Part shown: piece by piece, positions 1 through 7,303 of the stretch
Layout of the letters: each line of letters starts with the position of its first letter
How positions within the stretch are numbered: position 1 is the stretch's first letter
NCBI GenBank assembly: GCA_937899725.1
Contig: CALCCA010000177.1
Coordinates: 1 to 55,333, forward strand
DNA from: an uncultured Halomicronema sp.
GTDB taxonomy: Bacteria > Cyanobacteriota > Cyanobacteriia > Phormidesmidales > Phormidesmidaceae
Reading direction: 5' to 3'
DNA length: 55,333 nt
The notes under the pieces: generated by a model
What the model was told of the DNA's origin: nothing
The model's database searches: none
What the model saw: only the letters and a program-made list of their open reading frames with translations
Translations under genes and position numbers: made by a program

Positions 1-22
1 GATGCGTCTGATATGAATCATC

Positions 23-421
23 CTATCGGTTCAATTTCCGATAAGGTCTAATGACAGTCCATTGATCGGCATCGATTTCCTGCGCCAGGTCAACAGCTTT
101 TTGGTCGATCGCGTCAGCATCGAGCAGGCCCTTGGCGATCAGTAGCTTTTCACAGGCCTGCAGCCAGCATTCATAGTAGGTGCGGGAGTCGGTGGCGCTA
201 GACTCAGCCGTGGCGATTTCTTGAACGAGCTGATTGTTCCATTCGGTCCAGCTGTATTGGCGATCGGCGGCCAACTGATTGACGATCGCAAATGCCTTAG
301 CTTCCCAAGGCGCTTGAAAAACCGGCTCATCGGCGGCGGTGTGGCCGTCAGCGGCCAAGGGAGGCTGAGACGAGGGCGGCGGCATCTGAGTCATCGAGTT
401 AGGGCCCTTCGAGGTGGTCAT
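23..421 (-). CDS. Nitrile hydratase accessory protein (beta N-domain-like)
   Basis: A 132-residue protein resembling the small nitrile hydratase accessory/activator family, itself related to the N-terminal helical domain of the hydratase beta subunit. The family signature is visible: an EPVFQAPWEAKAFAI segment, a W-x-E-W motif near the middle, and a YYECWLQACEKLL helix. Such proteins are thought to escort the alpha subunit during metal loading and cysteine oxidation. It is the last gene of a four-gene minus-strand run (alpha, beta-N, beta-C, accessory). The ATG at 421 overlaps the end of the beta-C gene by 23 bases, which suggests translational coupling; an ATG at 394 would avoid the overlap. 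Family assignment is fairly sure. The chaperone role is inferred from the family, and a true third structural subunit cannot be excluded. Confidence 0.75.
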   Translation of the reverse strand: MTTSKGPNSMTQMPPPSSQPPLAADGHTAADEPVFQAPWEAKAFAIVNQLAADRQYSWTEWNNQLVQEIATAESSATDSRTYYECWLQACEKLLIAKGLLDADAIDQKAVDLAQEIDADQWTVIRPYRKLNR

Positions 422-767
422 CAAAGAGATCTAGATAGAGCGCATCACTCGCGGGCGCCGCTGGGCCCCATAGCGCTTGCGCCGGAAATCGCACGCTGTA
501 GACATGTTGGGGCTTCGTGGCCAGCAGCTGCCCCACCGTATCGGGAAAGACATACACCCCATGATCTTGCATGACGGTGCCCACCTTGCCGCGCACGTAG
601 CGCGGTAAGCGGGTGTAGGTGGCTGGGTGCACGACTCTGGCTCGCACTAAATCACCCACCTGAAACTGCGGCGGCAGATCGCTGTTGACCTGACAGCTAA
701 GGCCTTGTTGCAGCAGCGCTTTAGCAGCCGCTGCGGTCATACATTGATTACTGGTTTCAATCGTCAT
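399..767 (-). CDS. Nitrile hydratase/thiocyanate hydrolase, beta C-terminal domain as separate subunit
   Basis: A 122-residue protein matching only the C-terminal SH3-like barrel of the nitrile hydratase beta subunit: the F-x-V-G-D-x-V-R-A segment, then TYTRLPRYVRGKVGTV and a HVYSVRF strand. In ordinary nitrile hydratases this domain is fused to the helical N-domain, which here is encoded by the gene just upstream. Thiocyanate hydrolase (SCNase alpha subunit) and toyocamycin nitrile hydratase are known to be split in this way. I chose the ATG at 767, which leaves a 40-base gap after the upstream gene. The same frame is open back to 872, overlapping that gene, but the extension has no family similarity. 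The frame shift between the halves, two stop codons and a plausible internal start argue for a genuine split rather than a sequencing error. Confidence 0.75.
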   Translation of the reverse strand: MTIETSNQCMTAAAAKALLQQGLSCQVNSDLPPQFQVGDLVRARVVHPATYTRLPRYVRGKVGTVMQDHGVYVFPDTVGQLLATKPQHVYSVRFPAQALWGPAAPASDALYLDLFDDHLEGP

Positions 768-807
768 CGTTTCAAGCTGATGGGTTGCTGACACACTGGT
801 GACTGCT

Positions 808-1116
808 TTAACTCTCTGTCTGGCGGAGATGCGTGATGCGGTCTTCAATCTCGGCGGGGGTGAGCCAACCATGCTCGGTGAGCAATAACTCTAAGGCCGC
901 GAGCCAGCGCTCATAATAGCTAGCGCTGAGGTACTCGCCCGCGGGGATGCGCTCGGCAGCATGGCGCGTCTCATCCACAGGGAAGAACGTGCTAAAAGTG
1001 GCGAAACTCATGGCAAACACTTTGGCTTCCCAGGCGCTGTGAAAAACGGGCTCATTTTCCTCAATGGGAATCGCGCCGAGCCCCTGCATTCCCCCCAAAT
1101 CATGCGGTCCATTCAT
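808..1116 (-). CDS. Nitrile hydratase/thiocyanate hydrolase, beta N-terminal domain as separate subunit
   Basis: A 102-residue protein equal to the N-terminal helical half of a nitrile hydratase beta subunit. It begins MNGPHDLGGMQGLG, the classical beta start, continues with EPVFHSAWEAKVFAM, and ends with the RHAAERIPAGEYLSASYYERWL helix pair. The Arg of RHAAER aligns with the beta arginine that contacts the oxidised cysteines of the active site in known structures. A strong Shine-Dalgarno sequence (AGGAGGT) lies just upstream of the ATG at 1116. The gene follows the alpha gene by 12 bases. It stops after the domain linker, and the other half of beta is a separate gene downstream, as in thiocyanate hydrolase. 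Substrate (nitrile or thiocyanate) cannot be told from sequence. Confidence 0.8.
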   Translation of the reverse strand: MNGPHDLGGMQGLGAIPIEENEPVFHSAWEAKVFAMSFATFSTFFPVDETRHAAERIPAGEYLSASYYERWLAALELLLTEHGWLTPAEIEDRITHLRQTES

Positions 1117-1128
1117 GCGATTTACCTC

Positions 1129-1749
1129 CTAAGCGGCGATCGGGGTGGGTGAAGTCGGCGGCTCTACCTTAGCTGTCCCAATCATGGCATTGCGGGTGAC
1201 TAAAGCGGCCAACGCCTCCTCGGATAATCCTTCAGCGCCATCGGGGCGCTCTGGCAAGACCAGGTAGCGGAGGTCAGCATTACTATCCCACACGCACACT
1301 TCGACCGTATCGGGCAGCACGAGGCCAAATTCGGCCAACACGCTGCGGGGCTCAATGACGGCGCGTGATCGGTAGGCCAGCGATTTGTACCAGGTGGGCG
1401 GCAGGCCCAAAATCGCCCAGGGATAGCAGGAGCAGAGCGTACACACAATCAGGTTGTGCACCGTCGCCGTGTTTGCGACGACGATCATATGCTCACTCGA
1501 AAAGCCCGTGAGGCCGAGTTCGGCGATCGCGCCAGTGCCATCGGCTAACAGCCGACGTTTAAAGTCCGGGTCTACCCAGGCCTTCGCCACAATTTGAGCA
1601 CCGACATGGGGACCCACCTGATGCTCATAGTGCTCAATGATCGTGTCTAGTGCCGCCGGATCAACAATGCCTTTTTCAACTAAAAGCGATTCGATAGCTT
1701 TTACCCGCAGCGCGATCTCTGATTCTGGACGATGGTGATGAGTGGTCAT
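1129..1749 (-). CDS. Nitrile hydratase alpha / thiocyanate hydrolase gamma subunit
   Basis: The catalytic subunit of a nitrile hydratase-family enzyme, 206 residues, close to the usual size. The metal-binding claw reads [10 protein letters not shown] with Cys103, Cys106 and Cys108. The Thr after the first Cys is characteristic of cobalt-type enzymes (iron types have Ser). The [10 protein letters not shown] and [10 protein letters not shown] motifs downstream are family hallmarks. The enzyme adds water to a nitrile to give an amide or, in the gamma form, hydrolyses thiocyanate. The ATG at 1749 was chosen because family similarity starts there; 12 further in-frame residues upstream are not conserved. 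It is first in the minus-strand run and divergent from the cysteine hydrolase gene. A second alpha gene lies at 9222-9845. Confidence 0.88.
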   Translation of the reverse strand: MTTHHHRPESEIALRVKAIESLLVEKGIVDPAALDTIIEHYEHQVGPHVGAQIVAKAWVDPDFKRRLLADGTGAIAELGLTGFSSEHMIVVANTATVHNLIVCTLCSCYPWAILGLPPTWYKSLAYRSRAVIEPRSVLAEFGLVLPDTVEVCVWDSNADLRYLVLPERPDGAEGLSEEALAALVTRNAMIGTAKVEPPTSPTPIAA

Positions 1750-1940
1750 CGGTGTAGAAATTTCCTCTCTGCCAACGCAAAGCAATGCTCTTTGAAGCAG
1801 CTGCCCTCTAACATCTCGTTATCAGGAACCAATGGCAAAGATTCTATCAAGCTTATCCTGAAATCCCAACCCTTGAACCCTCATAGTTGCCGCAGTTGTC
1901 CGCAAAAGTATACAGTTCGTTTAGCTCAGTCGAGGCCTAC
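1750..1940. promoter_or_regulatory. Divergent intergenic region between hydratase set 1 and the cysteine hydrolase
   Basis: This 191-base gap separates the divergent starts of the alpha subunit (minus) and the cysteine hydrolase (plus), so promoters for both must lie here or beyond. I looked for GTA-N8-TAC (NtcA) on both strands and found none, in contrast with the two other operons of this locus. A short run of CCCTTGAACCCT belongs to a simple repeat type seen again near 5690. No confident -35/-10 pair is claimed. Confidence 0.4.
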
Positions 1941-2621
1941 ATGGTTTTAGTCAAAACGTATACTCACCCCTTTGATCTGCCCCTCGAAAAAACGGCTTTA
2001 CTGATCATTGATATGCAAAATGACTTTTGCCATCCCGACGGATTTAACGGTAGCGAGCTAGCCCTTGATCTCACCGCCGTCAGAGCCATCATTCCGGCAA
2101 TTCAGTCGCTCCTTGACTGGGCTAGAAAAATGGAAATCAAGACTATTTTTACCCGCGAAAGTCACGCGCCGGATCTTGCTGATTTATCACCGAGCAAGCA
2201 AACGCGGTATGCCAATGCGGGGTCGCCCATTGGTCAGCGCGGTAAGATGGGCCGATTTTTGGTGAGAGGCGAAGCTGGGGTCGCCATTATCAATGAATTA
2301 CGACCGCTGCCAGAGGAAGCGCAGTTAGACAAACCCGCCCACTCTTGCTTTATTGAGACGTCTCTCGACCAGCAGTTGCGGGCCAACGACATCACCCACC
2401 TCATCATCACCGGTGTCACCACCGAATGCTGTGTGCTGGCCACCTACCGCCATGCCAGCGATCTGGGGTATTACTGCCTGCTGCTCGATGATTGTTGTGC
2501 GGCCTTTGAGCCGCAAGACCATGACGCGACGGTGCACATTTTGCAGGCGGAAGGCGGTGTCTTGGGTTGGGTGGCCAACTCTCTGCAGCTCTTTGGCGCC
2601 CTGTCAGTGAAATCAGCCTAA
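1941..2621 (+). CDS. Isochorismatase-family cysteine hydrolase (amidohydrolase)
   Basis: A 226-residue cytoplasmic hydrolase of the isochorismatase fold. The catalytic triad of the amidase members is present: Asp24 in LLIIDMQNDF, Lys131 in LDKPAHSCF, and Cys164 in the GVTTECCVLAT motif, with the cis-peptide segment before it. Relatives include biuret hydrolase, ureidoacrylate hydrolase (RutB), N-carbamoylsarcosine amidase and nicotinamidase; they split C-N bonds and release ammonia or a carbamoyl product. The start at 1941 is where similarity begins, with GAGG upstream. It lies between the split hydratase set and the ABC importer, so a reasonable inference is that it deaminates the amide made by the hydratase or the imported compound. 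The exact substrate cannot be predicted. Confidence 0.8.
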   Translation: MVLVKTYTHPFDLPLEKTALLIIDMQNDFCHPDGFNGSELALDLTAVRAIIPAIQSLLDWARKMEIKTIFTRESHAPDLADLSPSKQTRYANAGSPIGQRGKMGRFLVRGEAGVAIINELRPLPEEAQLDKPAHSCFIETSLDQQLRANDITHLIITGVTTECCVLATYRHASDLGYYCLLLDDCCAAFEPQDHDATVHILQAEGGVLGWVANSLQLFGALSVKSA

Positions 2622-2725
2622 ACGACGGTAGCTGACATCGCGATCTGGGGCTTTGCTGAATCCGTAAAATAGTTGGCGGTGAGTGGCTGATGCCGCAATA
2701 TTTTGAGGCTTGACTTGCTGTGACT

Positions 2726-2767
2726 GTGGCATTGGCTACAGCGAGCGCCGATTAAATTATCTACTGT
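2726..2767 (+). promoter_or_regulatory. NtcA-type nitrogen promoter upstream of the ABC importer
   Basis: The sequence GTG-N8-TAC (2726-2739) is followed after exactly 22 bases by TACTGT (2762-2767), which fits the -10 form TAN3T. This is the layout of NtcA-activated cyanobacterial promoters (GTA-N8-TAC, about 22 bases, TAN3T) with one deviation, GTG for GTA. The start of transcription would lie near 2774, about 57 bases before the lipoprotein gene at 2831. It implies induction under nitrogen shortage, signalled by 2-oxoglutarate. Binding is inferred from sequence only. Confidence 0.55.
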
Positions 2768-2830
2768 CATAGCATCAAGTTCCCTAAGCTCCTGCTTTGA
2801 CAACACTTGCCCAACCTTGAGGTGACTGCT

Positions 2831-3889
2831 ATGCCCCCGACTCCCCAACTGCTAGGGCGGCTTCTGATGCTTGCCCTCGGTGCCAGCCTGTGGACTGCCT
2901 GCGCCACGTCTGAGTCTGTCCCCGAGGAGACGGCAGAGACTCCATCATCAGACGCTGCGATCGCCCCGGATGAGCTGATTCCGGTGAAAGCGGGGCATCT
3001 AGTTGCGCTCGATATGGCCCCGCTGTTTGTGGGGGTTGAATCCGGCTGTTTTGCCGATAATGGCTTAGCCGTAGAAACCGTATTTTTTACGAATCCGGGT
3101 GATAACAATGCGGCTCTAGCGGGAGGGCAGATTGACTTTAGTACCAACCCCTTTACTTTGCCGTTTTTTGCCGCTAATAGTGGCGTCCCCATTAAGACGG
3201 TTGCGGCTGCCGGCGGGTGGGGCGTCATGCAGGTCATTATTAATAACGAGTATGGAGTTGAGTCCATCGCTGATTTGACCGAATTTGTCGCAAATAGTTC
3301 AGACGAAAAGCTGAAGATTGCCACCTTACGAGGCGACACTTTAGAGTTGATTTTGGTCGATGCCTTTGAAGAAGCTGGGATTGCCCCGGATGCTTTTGAA
3401 ATGGTTTACTTCGATGATTTGTTGGCGATGGTGGATGCGTTTCGGGTCGGTGAAGTCGATATTTTAAGCCACATCAAACCTTACACCACCCAGTTTGTGG
3501 CCAGCGGTGAAGCCACCGTGCTGACTGACAATGCCGAGGTGTGGTCACCGATGACGCCGAATACTGTGGTCAGCGTGTTGGAGCCCACCTTGAGCGATCG
3601 CCCCGAAGTGGTCGAAGCCTACCTGAAGGGCCTGCAGTGTGCGGCTGAAATCATCAATACTGACCCCGCCGCCGCGATCGCGCTGCTAACCGATGGCAAC
3701 TACTACCGGGTCGAGGAAGACGTCTTACTCACGGCCTTTGAAACGCAACCCTCACCCATTACCTTCACCCCGGATTTAGACGCCGTGCAAACCGTGGTCG
3801 ATAAAATGGTGGACTTGAAATATATCGAGTCTGATGTGCCTGCTGCCGATATCTTTGATACTGAGATTGTCAAAGGGTTAGAGCCGTAG
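2831..3889 (+). CDS. ABC transporter substrate-binding lipoprotein (NMT1/SsuA type)
   Basis: The extracytoplasmic substrate-binding protein of an ABC importer, 352 residues. A signal sequence with a cysteine at position 24 (SLWTAC) suggests lipid anchoring, although the lipobox is not ideal. A Ser/Pro/Glu-rich linker follows, then a fold like the NMT1/THI5 and SsuA/TauA/NrtA binding proteins (LDMAPLFVGVESGCFADNGL; AALAGGQIDF). The ATG at 2831 sits behind GAGGTGA; upstream extension to 2807 is possible but not supported. The permease and ATPase follow with 1- and 3-base gaps. The family carries nitrate, cyanate, sulfonates, taurine and thiamine precursors. The neighbouring hydratases point to a small nitrogen compound such as a nitrile, thiocyanate, cyanate or biuret-like molecule; this is inference. 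Confidence 0.82.
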   Translation: MPPTPQLLGRLLMLALGASLWTACATSESVPEETAETPSSDAAIAPDELIPVKAGHLVALDMAPLFVGVESGCFADNGLAVETVFFTNPGDNNAALAGGQIDFSTNPFTLPFFAANSGVPIKTVAAAGGWGVMQVIINNEYGVESIADLTEFVANSSDEKLKIATLRGDTLELILVDAFEEAGIAPDAFEMVYFDDLLAMVDAFRVGEVDILSHIKPYTTQFVASGEATVLTDNAEVWSPMTPNTVVSVLEPTLSDRPEVVEAYLKGLQCAAEIINTDPAAAIALLTDGNYYRVEEDVLLTAFETQPSPITFTPDLDAVQTVVDKMVDLKYIESDVPAADIFDTEIVKGLEP

Positions 3890-3890
3890 G

Positions 3891-4700
3891 ATGCCCCGTC
3901 AGATCTCTGGTCAGCCGGCATGGCAAGCTTCCCTACTGGCGATCGCCTGTGGGTTGGTATCTTGTGCGGTGGTGGTGGGCATTTGGGAAATGGCCGGTCG
4001 TGATTCGGCTAATCCGGTCACTCAGGTCTTGCCACCGCCCTCCCAGTTTTTGCCGGTGTTGTTTGAAAGCGACTTTAAAGTTGGCCTGGGCTCGCAGTCG
4101 GCCTCTATTTATCAGTCGGTCATGGTCACCTTGATCCGAGTTTCTCTGGGCATGGCGATCGCCTTTGTCGGCTCCATTGCCTGCGGTTTACTCATCAGTC
4201 TTTCCAAATGGTCGGAGTTGTTTATCTTGCCCCTGCTAGGGTTGATGGCACCGATCGCGCCCATTGCTTGGGTGCCCTTAGCGCTCGTCGTTTTTGGGGT
4301 AAGTAATTTGACTGCCATCTTCATCGTCTTTATGGGCGTGTTCTTTACGCTGACGATCGCCACGGTGGCTGAGATTAAGCGGATTCCGGCGCCGCTGTTA
4401 ATGACGGCTGAAAATTTGGGGGGTGGCAGCTTTAACCGCTGGCGCTGGGTGATTATTCCGGCGGTGCTACCCGGCGTGTTTACCCTCTTGCGACTCAACT
4501 TTATCGCCGCTTGGATGGCCGTGCTGGCCGCCGAGATGACCGGCTTGCGAGATGGCTTAGGCACTGTGGTGATGACGGGGCGTAACCTGTTCAACAGCGA
4601 TCTCATTTTGTTAGGCATCTGCATCATTGGCATCACTGGCTTCGCCGTTGATCGTTTACTGTTACTGATTCAGCGCAAGTTCTTTTGGTGGCAGGTTTAA
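3891..4700 (+). CDS. ABC transporter permease (SsuC/TauC type)
   Basis: The integral membrane subunit of the importer, 269 residues with about six hydrophobic segments. The cytoplasmic coupling loop of the BPD-transport family is recognisable: E-I-K-R-I-P, then LLMTAENLGGGSFNRW and VIIPAVLPGVFTLLR. An odd feature is the rather long periplasmic segment after the first helix. The gene starts one base after the stop of the binding-protein gene and ends three bases before the ATPase, so the three are surely cotranscribed. It most likely works as a homodimer. Confidence 0.85.
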   Translation: MPRQISGQPAWQASLLAIACGLVSCAVVVGIWEMAGRDSANPVTQVLPPPSQFLPVLFESDFKVGLGSQSASIYQSVMVTLIRVSLGMAIAFVGSIACGLLISLSKWSELFILPLLGLMAPIAPIAWVPLALVVFGVSNLTAIFIVFMGVFFTLTIATVAEIKRIPAPLLMTAENLGGGSFNRWRWVIIPAVLPGVFTLLRLNFIAAWMAVLAAEMTGLRDGLGTVVMTGRNLFNSDLILLGICIIGITGFAVDRLLLLIQRKFFWWQV

Positions 4701-4703
4701 AGG

Positions 4704-5579
4704 ATGGCAACCGGTGATCACTCCCAGACTTCCGGTGCTACCCCACCCATCATTGCCTGCCAGGCACTGACTAAAGACTTCTCAAGGGGGCGGCAAACAG
4801 CCCCGATTTTGGCGGACGTCAATTTGGCGGTTGACCCAGGCGGCTTTGTCACCATCTTGGGGCAGTCGGGGGGCGGTAAGTCAACGCTGCTAAAGCTGTT
4901 GGGCGGCTTCATTCCTCCCACTTCGGGGCAGGTGCTCTTTCACGGCTTGCCGTTGCCAGGCATTACTCCCAAAATTGGCATGGTGTTTCAAGAAAACACC
5001 CTTTACCCATGGCTGACGGTCGAACAAAATATTGGTTTTGGCTTTAAGGTGCGGGGCAAACAGCCGGCGCAATATCGCCAGCAGGTCAAACATTTTTTGG
5101 AGCATGTGGGGCTTTTTTCGGCGCGCCAGCTCTACCCCCATCAGCTTTCGGGGGGGATGAAGCAGCGGGTGTCGATCGCCCGCTCCATTGCGGTGCAGCC
5201 CGATGTCCTGCTCTTGGATGAGCCTTTTTCCGCGTTAGATATTCAATTACGTCGCCGCCTGCAGGGATTTTTGTCCGCTATTTGGCAAGATATGGCGACC
5301 ACTATGGTGCTGGTCACTCACAATGTGGAAGAGGCGATTTTATTGGGCCAAAGGCTGATTGTCGTGGGCGATCGCCCGGGCCGAATCATTGAAACGGTGG
5401 ATCTGTCAGATCCGCGATTTCGCGATCGCTACGATGCTCGCTTTTTAGCATTACAGCGCCATTTGGAAGGCGTCATTGAAGCCGATGCCTACATGCAGGA
5501 TAGTCGGCTGCCGTCGCATTCCGCAGAGATGAGATCGACCATCCCCAATCCCGCCTTCAACCCGTCACCTAAAACTTGA
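4704..5579 (+). CDS. ABC transporter ATP-binding protein (SsuB/TauB type)
   Basis: The ATPase of the importer, 291 residues. Walker A is GQSGGGKST, the Q-loop VFQENTLYPWLT, the signature LSGGMKQRVSIARS, Walker B VLLLDEPFSALD and the H-loop LVTHNVEEA, all in normal order. The C-terminal 40 residues are poorly conserved. It closes the three-gene transport operon. The pattern is that of nitrate/sulfonate/taurine-type importers, and the substrate is inferred only from neighbours. Confidence 0.88.
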   Translation: MATGDHSQTSGATPPIIACQALTKDFSRGRQTAPILADVNLAVDPGGFVTILGQSGGGKSTLLKLLGGFIPPTSGQVLFHGLPLPGITPKIGMVFQENTLYPWLTVEQNIGFGFKVRGKQPAQYRQQVKHFLEHVGLFSARQLYPHQLSGGMKQRVSIARSIAVQPDVLLLDEPFSALDIQLRRRLQGFLSAIWQDMATTMVLVTHNVEEAILLGQRLIVVGDRPGRIIETVDLSDPRFRDRYDARFLALQRHLEGVIEADAYMQDSRLPSHSAEMRSTIPNPAFNPSPKT

Positions 5580-5606
5580 AGCCCTGCTATCCCCAAAAAG
5601 CTATCA

Positions 5607-5649
5607 AGGACTCAGACTAACCTCTGGCTAGGGATTGCATCTGAGTCCT
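5607..5649. terminator. Possible bidirectional terminator stem-loop
   Basis: A perfect 10-base inverted repeat (AGGACTCAGA at 5607-5616, TCTGAGTCCT at 5640-5649) lies 28 bases after the ABC ATPase stop and between convergent genes. There is no clear U-tract, so termination is only a guess from position. Confidence 0.3.
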
Positions 5650-5818
5650 CTACAGCACTTTAAATGAGAGCTCTCTGCTGTTGCCCACCTTGAACCCTAA
5701 ACCTTGAACCTTAAGCCCAAGTCATCTACTACGGCCTAGCGGCATTTATCCCCCTTGCTTCCCAGCCCCCTTGCTCCTGATCGTCACGAAACAATAGGTA
5801 AATTGCTGCCATCCTCTA

Positions 5819-6313
5819 TTAGGGCTGAACTCTAGCGGGATATTGAGCCTTGTGAATGGTAAGAATCGTTTTGGAATTCAAGCGTTTAACCTCAGGGTTA
5901 CTTTTGAGAGAATTAATGAACTTCAACAAATCACGATTGTCTTTATAGATATATTCCAACATGAGATTAAATTCTCCCGTTACCGAGGCAATGTAGCTGA
6001 TACTTTTCATGCTGATCAGCTGACTGAGACTGGCCTCTAAAAATACGGGATCAATTTCTAGTTCCAAGTAAGCCACATTTTCATGTTTGACTTTACCCAT
6101 ATTAATAAAGGCACTAATAGAAATAATTGCTTCATCCAGGAGCCGTTTAACTCGATATCGGATCGTCGCTTCCGGCGAGTCGATAGAGCGGGCAATGTCG
6201 CTGTAAGCAATCCGACCATTTTGTTGTAGAAGTTCAATAATTTTTAGATCTAGCTGGTCTATTTCATATCCTTCAATGGCTTGGGCATCTGAATCAGGAG
6301 GAGAAATTTGCAT
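5819..6313 (-). CDS. Lrp/AsnC-family transcriptional regulator
   Basis: A feast/famine-type regulator of 164 residues. The N-terminal winged helix-turn-helix is clear (IDQLDLKIIELLQQNGRIAY, SDIARSI, EATIRYRVKRLLDEAII), followed by a ligand-binding RAM/AsnC domain (ISYIASVTGEFNLML; RLNSKTILTIHK). These proteins form octamers and respond to amino acids or other small metabolites. The ATG at 6313 was preferred; a GTG at 6337 would add eight residues. It is divergent from the DUF1097-GTPase-hydratase operon, across a gap holding an NtcA promoter and a 46-base palindrome, so it is the natural candidate for a local, substrate-sensing regulator. Base composition is more AT-rich than that of its neighbours. 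Confidence 0.85.
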   Translation of the reverse strand: MQISPPDSDAQAIEGYEIDQLDLKIIELLQQNGRIAYSDIARSIDSPEATIRYRVKRLLDEAIISISAFINMGKVKHENVAYLELEIDPVFLEASLSQLISMKSISYIASVTGEFNLMLEYIYKDNRDLLKFINSLKSNPEVKRLNSKTILTIHKAQYPARVQP

Positions 6314-6442
6314 AGTTCTATTGTTAAGCGATCGCACTCATAGATATTCATACTACAAGTCCTGACAGCATCACTGCTTAATTGCCGGCGTTTATGGATT
6401 CCGCATGATCTAAGTAAAAATTAACGATATCAGCAAATAAAA

Positions 6443-6484
6443 GTATTCCTCTCTACAGTTCTGGATAATAGTAGGCGATAAGAT
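6443..6484 (+). promoter_or_regulatory. Consensus NtcA-activated promoter of hydratase operon 2
   Basis: GTA (6443-6445), eight bases, TAC (6454-6456), then exactly 22 bases to TAAGAT (6479-6484). This matches the full consensus of class II NtcA-activated promoters in cyanobacteria: GTA-N8-TAC in place of a -35 box, followed by TAN3T. Transcription should begin near 6490, giving a leader of about 250 bases before the DUF1097 gene. It predicts that the whole operon from 6744 to 10312 is switched on by nitrogen limitation. Confidence 0.7.
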
Positions 6485-6542
6485 TGCTCTCAAAAGAGAA
6501 AGTCTGCATGAAAAATACATAGTTTTGATGCTTGTTATTACT

Positions 6543-6588
6543 ATCAAGACTATGCCAAAGACTCTAGAGTCTTTGGCATAGTCTTGAT
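6543..6588. promoter_or_regulatory. 46-bp perfect palindrome in the operon leader
   Basis: The arms 6543-6565 and 6566-6588 are exact reverse complements with no spacer, centred on TCTAGA. The palindrome lies about 50 bases downstream of the predicted NtcA start site and 155 bases before the DUF1097 ATG. In DNA it could be a high-symmetry operator, for example for the adjacent AsnC-type regulator. In RNA it would form a very stable hairpin without a following U-tract. Nothing else in the gap 6314-6743 looks coding. Confidence 0.6.
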
Positions 6589-6743
6589 GCCTGGAGTCAA
6601 GGTGGAAGTTTGATTGCCAAGGTGGCCTTGTAACTTGGGTGAGTTTAGGTTCTCTTTGGCTTTTAGCTGATGTTTTGTCTGAGTTTTATGGCCGTAGTAT
6701 TTGACGACTGAGCGGCAAGTATCCCTAGAAAGAAGTGTGTTCT

Positions 6744-7238
6744 ATGAAGCAATCGGAAGCGTTGACGATCAGTATTGGAGTTTTAGGTGGGGTCGATGTT
6801 TTTTTGACCGCAACGGTGATTTTGGTGCCGGTTTGGGTGACCTTTACGGCTTGGGCCTCCTTCTTTATCGTGGGCGGTGGCACCCAGGGGTTCATTAAGT
6901 CGGTCGCCTGCAACATTACCGGCATTATCATCGCGGCTCTATCTTTGTTAGCGATTGATTTGATTGGTGCTAGCCCAATTGTTGCGGCCATTTGTGTGGG
7001 GATTGGCAGCGCTGGGATGGTGCAAGCGTCAAAATTACCGTTTACCCACGGCATTACGCCGGCGATTGTTTGGGGCTTTTCTCAAACCGTGGGCACGGTT
7101 GCCGTGACCGGTTTGTCAGTGACTGCTCCGCTGCCGAGCAATCCCGTTTTGATTGCGATCGCCGCCATGATTTTGGGTGCCATCTTTGGCTACCTGTCCG
7201 AGGCTTGGGGCAAGGCAATGACCACCTCTGCCGCGTAG
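6744..7238 (+). CDS. DUF1097 family membrane protein
   Basis: A 164-residue integral membrane protein with about five hydrophobic helices and small-residue-rich segments ([21 protein letters not shown]), consistent with DUF1097, a family of unknown function. The ATG at 6744 has a purine-rich AGAAAGAAG upstream; a GTG at 6735 is an alternative. It is the first gene of the operon with the metal-chaperone GTPase and the full-length hydratase subunits. Because the hydratase is likely a cobalt enzyme, a role in metal or substrate/product passage is conceivable, but that is speculation. Confidence 0.75.
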   Translation: MKQSEALTISIGVLGGVDVFLTATVILVPVWVTFTAWASFFIVGGGTQGFIKSVACNITGIIIAALSLLAIDLIGASPIVAAICVGIGSAGMVQASKLPFTHGITPAIVWGFSQTVGTVAVTGLSVTAPLPSNPVLIAIAAMILGAIFGYLSEAWGKAMTTSAA

Positions 7239-7303
7239 GTGCAGTTTTTGAGGTGGCTGAGATTAGGGGTGGAAAACGTACCTTTAGCGAGAGGTTGATC
7301 GCG

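Noticed and set aside
2807-2830. Upstream start at 2807 for the binding protein
   Set aside because: It would put eight polar residues before the signal sequence; the ATG at 2831 has a better ribosome site.
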